Assembly (NCBI GenBank): GCA_027065125.1
Contig: JAMOOV010000129.1
Coordinates: 1 to 37,555 of the forward strand
Origin: Campylobacterales bacterium
Lineage (GTDB): Bacteria > Campylobacterota > Campylobacteria > Campylobacterales > JALSKU01
DNA length: 37,555 nt
Direction: 5' to 3'
The number at the start of each line of letters is the position of its first letter. Positions within the stretch are counted from its first letter, which is position 1. Both the position numbers and the translations under genes were made by a program. Below, one piece after another: positions 34,417 through 37,555 of the stretch. The notes beneath the pieces were generated by a model. The model worked only from the letters and a program-made list of their open reading frames with translations, made no database searches and had not been told where the DNA came from.

Positions 34417-34594
34417 TTTGATCTCCCTTATTATCTCTTTTATATAAGTTTAATTTCAATCTGTGAATTTTAAAAAAATCATATCAATTTTTTCCTTAAT
34501 TTCCACTCTTATATGTATAAAATTTGTGATAAGTTTGCCAATATTATATCTTGGTTAATAATTTATACAAATTTGAGTTTAAGTAATATTTTCA

Positions 34595-34600
34595 TATAAT
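34595..34600 (+). promoter_or_regulatory. -10 box of the tandem CRP/FNR genes
   Basis: TATAAT 31 bases before the first regulator ATG, which also has GAGG. The 215-base gap to yggT (34417-34631) is AT-rich and holds no gene; no good FNR box is present at -41.5. Confidence 0.4.
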
Positions 34601-34631
34601 TAAGCAATTTTATATATTTGCAGAGGTTTTT

Positions 34632-35273
34632 ATGGATATTGATTTAAAAAGAATATCGCTTTTTTCAAGTTTTACAGATGAAGAGTTAAATGAAATAAAA
34701 AAATTTACATCTATTAAAACATATAAGGCGGGAGATATATTGTTTTATGAGCAAGAAGAGCCTCAGTATCTTTTTCTTCTTTTGTCAGGCAAGATAAATT
34801 TATATAAAACAAATTCAAAAGGTAGGCAATTATATATTCATACCATAGAAGCCATTGATTTTGTCGGAGAAATTTCAGCTTTTAAAAATGTACCATTTTC
34901 TGTAACTGCAGAGTGTGCGACTTGTTGTGAGATTTTAAAAATCAATTATCATAAAATAGATAAAAATATATTTGAAAAATTTTTTTTCTGTAAAAAACTA
35001 ATAGATTTGATATATAATAAAATGTTAATATTGATGAATGTTATAGATAATAGTTTTTTAACTTCTCAAGAGAGAGTGGTAAAATTGATTTTAAATGATG
35101 TTTCTGATTTTGATGATGCAACATATACAAATATCGCTAAAAAATTAAATATGACTCCCGAAACATTATCAAGAATTTTAAACAAATTAAAAAAAGAGGG
35201 ATATATCAATATTGATAAAAATCATAAAATTAAAATTGTATCAAAACAGGATTTGAAAAAAATATGCGATTAG
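34632..35273 (+). CDS. CRP/FNR-family transcriptional regulator (first of a tandem pair)
   Basis: 213 residues. An N-terminal cyclic-nucleotide-type beta barrel (about 8-115: FSSFTDEELNEIKKF, YLFLLLSGKINLYK, GRQLYIH, FVGEISAF) is followed by a dimerisation helix and a C-terminal helix-turn-helix with TPETLSRILNKLKKEGYI. It lacks the N-terminal cysteine cluster of FNR; the only clustered cysteines are CATCC (about 95-99) and one after FFF. Proteins like this (NssR/Dnr/NarR group) sense nitrosative or redox signals. It is 7 bases ahead of a paralogue and two genes before nirS, so control of nitrite respiration is the natural inference. Ligand unknown. Confidence 0.85.
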   Translation: MDIDLKRISLFSSFTDEELNEIKKFTSIKTYKAGDILFYEQEEPQYLFLLLSGKINLYKTNSKGRQLYIHTIEAIDFVGEISAFKNVPFSVTAECATCCEILKINYHKIDKNIFEKFFFCKKLIDLIYNKMLILMNVIDNSFLTSQERVVKLILNDVSDFDDATYTNIAKKLNMTPETLSRILNKLKKEGYINIDKNHKIKIVSKQDLKKICD

Positions 35274-35280
35274 AGGCAAA

Positions 35281-35919
35281 ATGTATTTAAAAGATATAAC
35301 ACTATTTAATAGCTTAAGCAAAAAAAATTTAGAAGAGATTGAAAAGATTTCTTCTAAGGAAGATTTCAAAGCAGGAAATATTATATTTTACGAAGGCGAT
35401 AAGCCAATTTTTCTGCATATTCTCTTAGAAGGTGTTGTTAAATTATATAAAACAGACTCTAAAGGACGACAGATATATATCCATCAATTTACTCCTGTTT
35501 CTCTTATTGGAGAGTTGGCAAATTTTGAAAATATTCTCTTTCCTGCAACTGCAGAAGCTATAACAAAATGTAAAATCCTTAAAATTGAATATTCAAAATT
35601 TGATAATAATTTTTTAAGAAATCCAAATGTTTCTTTTGAAATCATAAAATCGCTATCAAAAAAAACTAAAATATTATCAAATATAATACATCAAGAGATG
35701 ATTTTATCTACTGATGCCAAAATAGCAAAACTTATAGTAGAACATCTCGAACTTTTTAAGCAATTAAAAAATGGTCAAATAGCATCATTGGTCAATATTA
35801 CTCCTGAAACACTTTCAAGAATATTGACAAAATTTAAAAAAAAGAGATATATAGAGAGTACCAATAGCCACAATCTTGCAATATTGGATAAAAAATCTCT
35901 CGAATCTCTCTATAGATAA
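35281..35919 (+). CDS. CRP/FNR-family transcriptional regulator (second of a tandem pair)
   Basis: 212 residues, clearly paralogous with the preceding gene (shared FKAGNIIFYE, KLYKTDSKGRQIYIH, GELANFENI and the recognition helix TPETLSRILTKFKKKRYI). Only one cysteine is near the barrel-dimerisation boundary (TKCKILKIEY), so an FNR-type iron-sulphur cluster is not expected. The recognition sequence matches the first regulator nearly exactly, so both probably read the same operator, possibly the box at 35931. AGAGG lies before the ATG. Its stop is 11 bases before that box. Confidence 0.85.
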   Translation: MYLKDITLFNSLSKKNLEEIEKISSKEDFKAGNIIFYEGDKPIFLHILLEGVVKLYKTDSKGRQIYIHQFTPVSLIGELANFENILFPATAEAITKCKILKIEYSKFDNNFLRNPNVSFEIIKSLSKKTKILSNIIHQEMILSTDAKIAKLIVEHLELFKQLKNGQIASLVNITPETLSRILTKFKKKRYIESTNSHNLAILDKKSLESLYR

Positions 35920-35930
35920 AAACTAATTTT

Positions 35931-35972
35931 TTGACTTAAATCAATGTTTTAATAGTTTATCTATACTATAAT
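35931..35972 (+). promoter_or_regulatory. FNR/DNR-type box and -10 box of the nirS promoter
   Basis: TTGACTTAAATCAA (35931-35944) matches the FNR/CRP-type consensus TTGAT-N4-ATCAA in nine of ten defined positions. TATAAT lies at 35967-35972. The predicted start, about 35979, puts the box centre 41.5 bases upstream, the class II activator position. The remaining 97-base leader contains a possible weak stem CAAACTC / GGGTTTG around 36008-36032, and AAGGAGG before the ATG. Confidence 0.75.
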
Positions 35973-36075
35973 TATAATTTTAAATATTATATTTAAAAAA
36001 ACGAAGCAAACTCTCTTGGAAAAAGGGTTTGATAGTTGAAAAATAGGGTGGGGTACAATCTTACAAGGAGGAAAT

Positions 36076-37555
36076 ATGAAGTTAAGTAATGTCCTATGTT
36101 TAGCTGCCGGAACAATGTTGGCAGCAACAATGGCTCAAGCGGGTACTTCGAAGATGGACTTTGCAAAAGTCTATGAGAAGGAGTGTCAAGGTTGTCACGG
36201 TCCTATCCACCAAGGTGGTGTGGGAGCTGATCTTAGACCGAAAGCATTAAAGAAGAAAAATGCACAAATGTTGGCAGAAACCATTATGGGTGGTAGAGCC
36301 GGAACTGCTATGCCTTCATGGAAACATATGTTTTCAAAAGATGATGCTGCGGGTATGGTTGATTGGTTGGAGAATTGGAAAAATACAGTTACCCTAAAAC
36401 TTTCTTTACAAGATGTTAAAAAAAGTTGGAAAAAGTTAGCTGATAGAGAAAAACTATACAAAAAATATCCAACTCCTACAGATGTAAAAAGTGTAAAAGA
36501 TATAATTTTTGCAACTGAGAGGGATGCCTCTTTGGTTGATTTTATCGATGGTACTACCGGTAAGGTTTTAAGCAGACATAAAGCCGGATTTGCTGTGCAT
36601 GTTACTGTTACAAACAAAAGAATTCCAAGATATGCTTACTCAATTAGTAGATCAGGAAGACTTACAATGTTTGATCTAAATGCTCCGGGACAACCTGCTG
36701 TCGCAAGTGTACAAGTCGGACAAGAAAGTCGTGGTCTTGCAGTTAGTCCAAATGGCAAATATGTAATGGCCGGTAACTACAATCCGGGTGGTGCTGTACT
36801 TTGTGATGCTATGACTTTGGAGCCTTTAAAAGTTTATCCAACTTCAAGTGTTATTGATACAACGGGAAATATAGGACCAAGCAGAGTTGCTTATATAGCT
36901 GATACTCCTTATGCTCCATATTTTACTTTTGCATTGAAAGACGGTGGACATGTATATATAGTTGATTACTCTAAACCTAACTTCCCAATCGTTGGAGATA
37001 TTCCAAATATTGGTAAAATACTTCATGATGCTTTTGAGAACGAAGGTAAGCAGATGGGAAGATTTGTTTATGTTGCTTCTCAAGGTAGTGACTTGATGGG
37101 TGTTATAGATCTTAAGACAAAAAAATTGGCTGCAAAAGTTTACACAGGTCCAGGAACAAAACCGCATCCTGGTCAAGGAAGCTCTTGGTATAATGATAAA
37201 TACGGACAACTTAATGCTACAAACAGCATGAATGTCGGTGATGTTGTTATATGGGATATGAATAACGAAGTTGTTGCAAATGTTCCTACTGCAGGTGGTG
37301 GACTTTTTGTGGGAACAAGCAAAGATAGCCCATATATTTGGTCAGATTGTGTTCTTGGCGGACCTCACAACTACAATAAAGTTTATCTAATCAATAAGCA
37401 AACTCTTAAAGTTGATAGAATTATAGAGGTTGGTAAGAAAAAAGGACATTTGATCGATGCTCATACAGGTAAAGTTCTTCAAACTTGGGATGCTACTCAG
37501 TATAAAACAGTTAAGCACAAAGAGGTTAAATCTAAAGTTTCTGATGAGACTTTGG
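36076..37555 (+). CDS. nirS: Cytochrome cd1 nitrite reductase (NirS type), 3' end outside window
   Basis: 493 residues visible, no stop before the window end. Signal peptide MKLSNVLCLAAGTMLAATMA-QA. The c-type heme domain carries ECQGCHG (C37, C40, H41) and probable Met ligand in GTAMPSW (M79). The eight-bladed d1 propeller follows: proximal d1 ligand region GFAVHVT (H175), and the two active-site histidines in KILHDAF (H317) and KPHPGQG (H364), all matching NirS positions. It reduces nitrite to NO in the periplasm, in denitrification. NirN has the same layout, so that alternative remains until the C-terminus is read; promoter and regulators favour NirS. AAGGAGG is ahead of the ATG. Confidence 0.85.
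   Translation, partial: MKLSNVLCLAAGTMLAATMAQAGTSKMDFAKVYEKECQGCHGPIHQGGVGADLRPKALKKKNAQMLAETIMGGRAGTAMPSWKHMFSKDDAAGMVDWLENWKNTVTLKLSLQDVKKSWKKLADREKLYKKYPTPTDVKSVKDIIFATERDASLVDFIDGTTGKVLSRHKAGFAVHVTVTNKRIPRYAYSISRSGRLTMFDLNAPGQPAVASVQVGQESRGLAVSPNGKYVMAGNYNPGGAVLCDAMTLEPLKVYPTSSVIDTTGNIGPSRVAYIADTPYAPYFTFALKDGGHVYIVDYSKPNFPIVGDIPNIGKILHDAFENEGKQMGRFVYVASQGSDLMGVIDLKTKKLAAKVYTGPGTKPHPGQGSSWYNDKYGQLNATNSMNVGDVVIWDMNNEVVANVPTAGGGLFVGTSKDSPYIWSDCVLGGPHNYNKVYLINKQTLKVDRIIEVGKKKGHLIDAHTGKVLQTWDATQYKTVKHKEVKSKVSDETL

Noticed and set aside
34573-34586. TTGAGTTTAAGTAA as an FNR box for the regulator genes
   Set aside because: Only the left half matches and its centre would be about -27 from the predicted start, overlapping the promoter in the wrong place for activation.
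36195-37209. Minus-strand open frames of 140 and 121 codons
   Set aside because: They lie wholly inside the nirS coding frame, which is supported by a signal peptide, heme motif and active-site histidines; they are shadows.

Overview
The window is AT-rich chromosomal DNA of a Campylobacterota (epsilonproteobacterial) organism. The gene content and order point there: the tgt / TrkA-like / aroB / mtaB / degenerate-FtsH cluster matches the arrangement I remember from Helicobacter pylori (HP0281-HP0286), and the mobB-fbp-small protein-metG run followed by a lipoprotein, Slt and YggT matches Campylobacter jejuni (Cj0838c-Cj0844c). A cytochrome cd1 nitrite reductase, a keto-acid-type TRAP transporter and a heme-binding chemoreceptor suggest a free-living, denitrifying relative such as a Sulfurimonas-like bacterium rather than an animal pathogen; the genus is inference.

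Layout. 1-310: decayed 3' end of a WYL-domain regulator gene. 294-6681 (minus): tightly overlapping six-gene operon TrkA-like - aroB - mtaB - FtsH-like pseudoprotease - bioV - mog, read from a promoter that looks leaderless and is divergent from tgt (6720, plus). 7881-9470: methyl-accepting chemotaxis protein with a periplasmic CxxCH motif. 9544-14412 (minus): yebC, PEB4-like peptidyl-prolyl isomerase, fbaA, a PLP desulfhydrase/deaminase homologue and hisD. 14523-17465 (plus): ribBA with a degenerate cyclohydrolase half, a phasin-like coiled-coil protein and a UbiB-family kinase.

17452-23105 (minus) is an accessory island. It contains a three-gene operon (40-residue basic protein, WYL regulator, Csx20-like protein) with no CRISPR array or cas effector in the window; a solitary AAA/DUF4143 ATPase gene with a perfect palindrome over its -10 box and 13-bp direct repeats on both sides; rmuC with a previously unlisted 41-residue membrane peptide gene coupled to its stop codon; and a pRiA4b ORF-3-like gene. 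The orphan Csx20-WYL-small protein operon is the best candidate for an undescribed system here.

23135-26180 (minus): TRAP transporter dctP-dctQ-dctM. 26233-31928 (minus): mobB - fbp - CxxC protein - metG - Mur-ligase-like protein - ChaA-like antiporter. 32077-34416: lipoprotein gene convergent with slt, then yggT. 34632-37555 (plus): two tandem CRP/FNR regulators followed by nirS, cut off by the window end. nirS has a clear FNR-type box placed as in class II activated promoters, so this last block is a nitrite-respiration module with its own regulators. No tRNA, rRNA, IS element or CRISPR array was seen.
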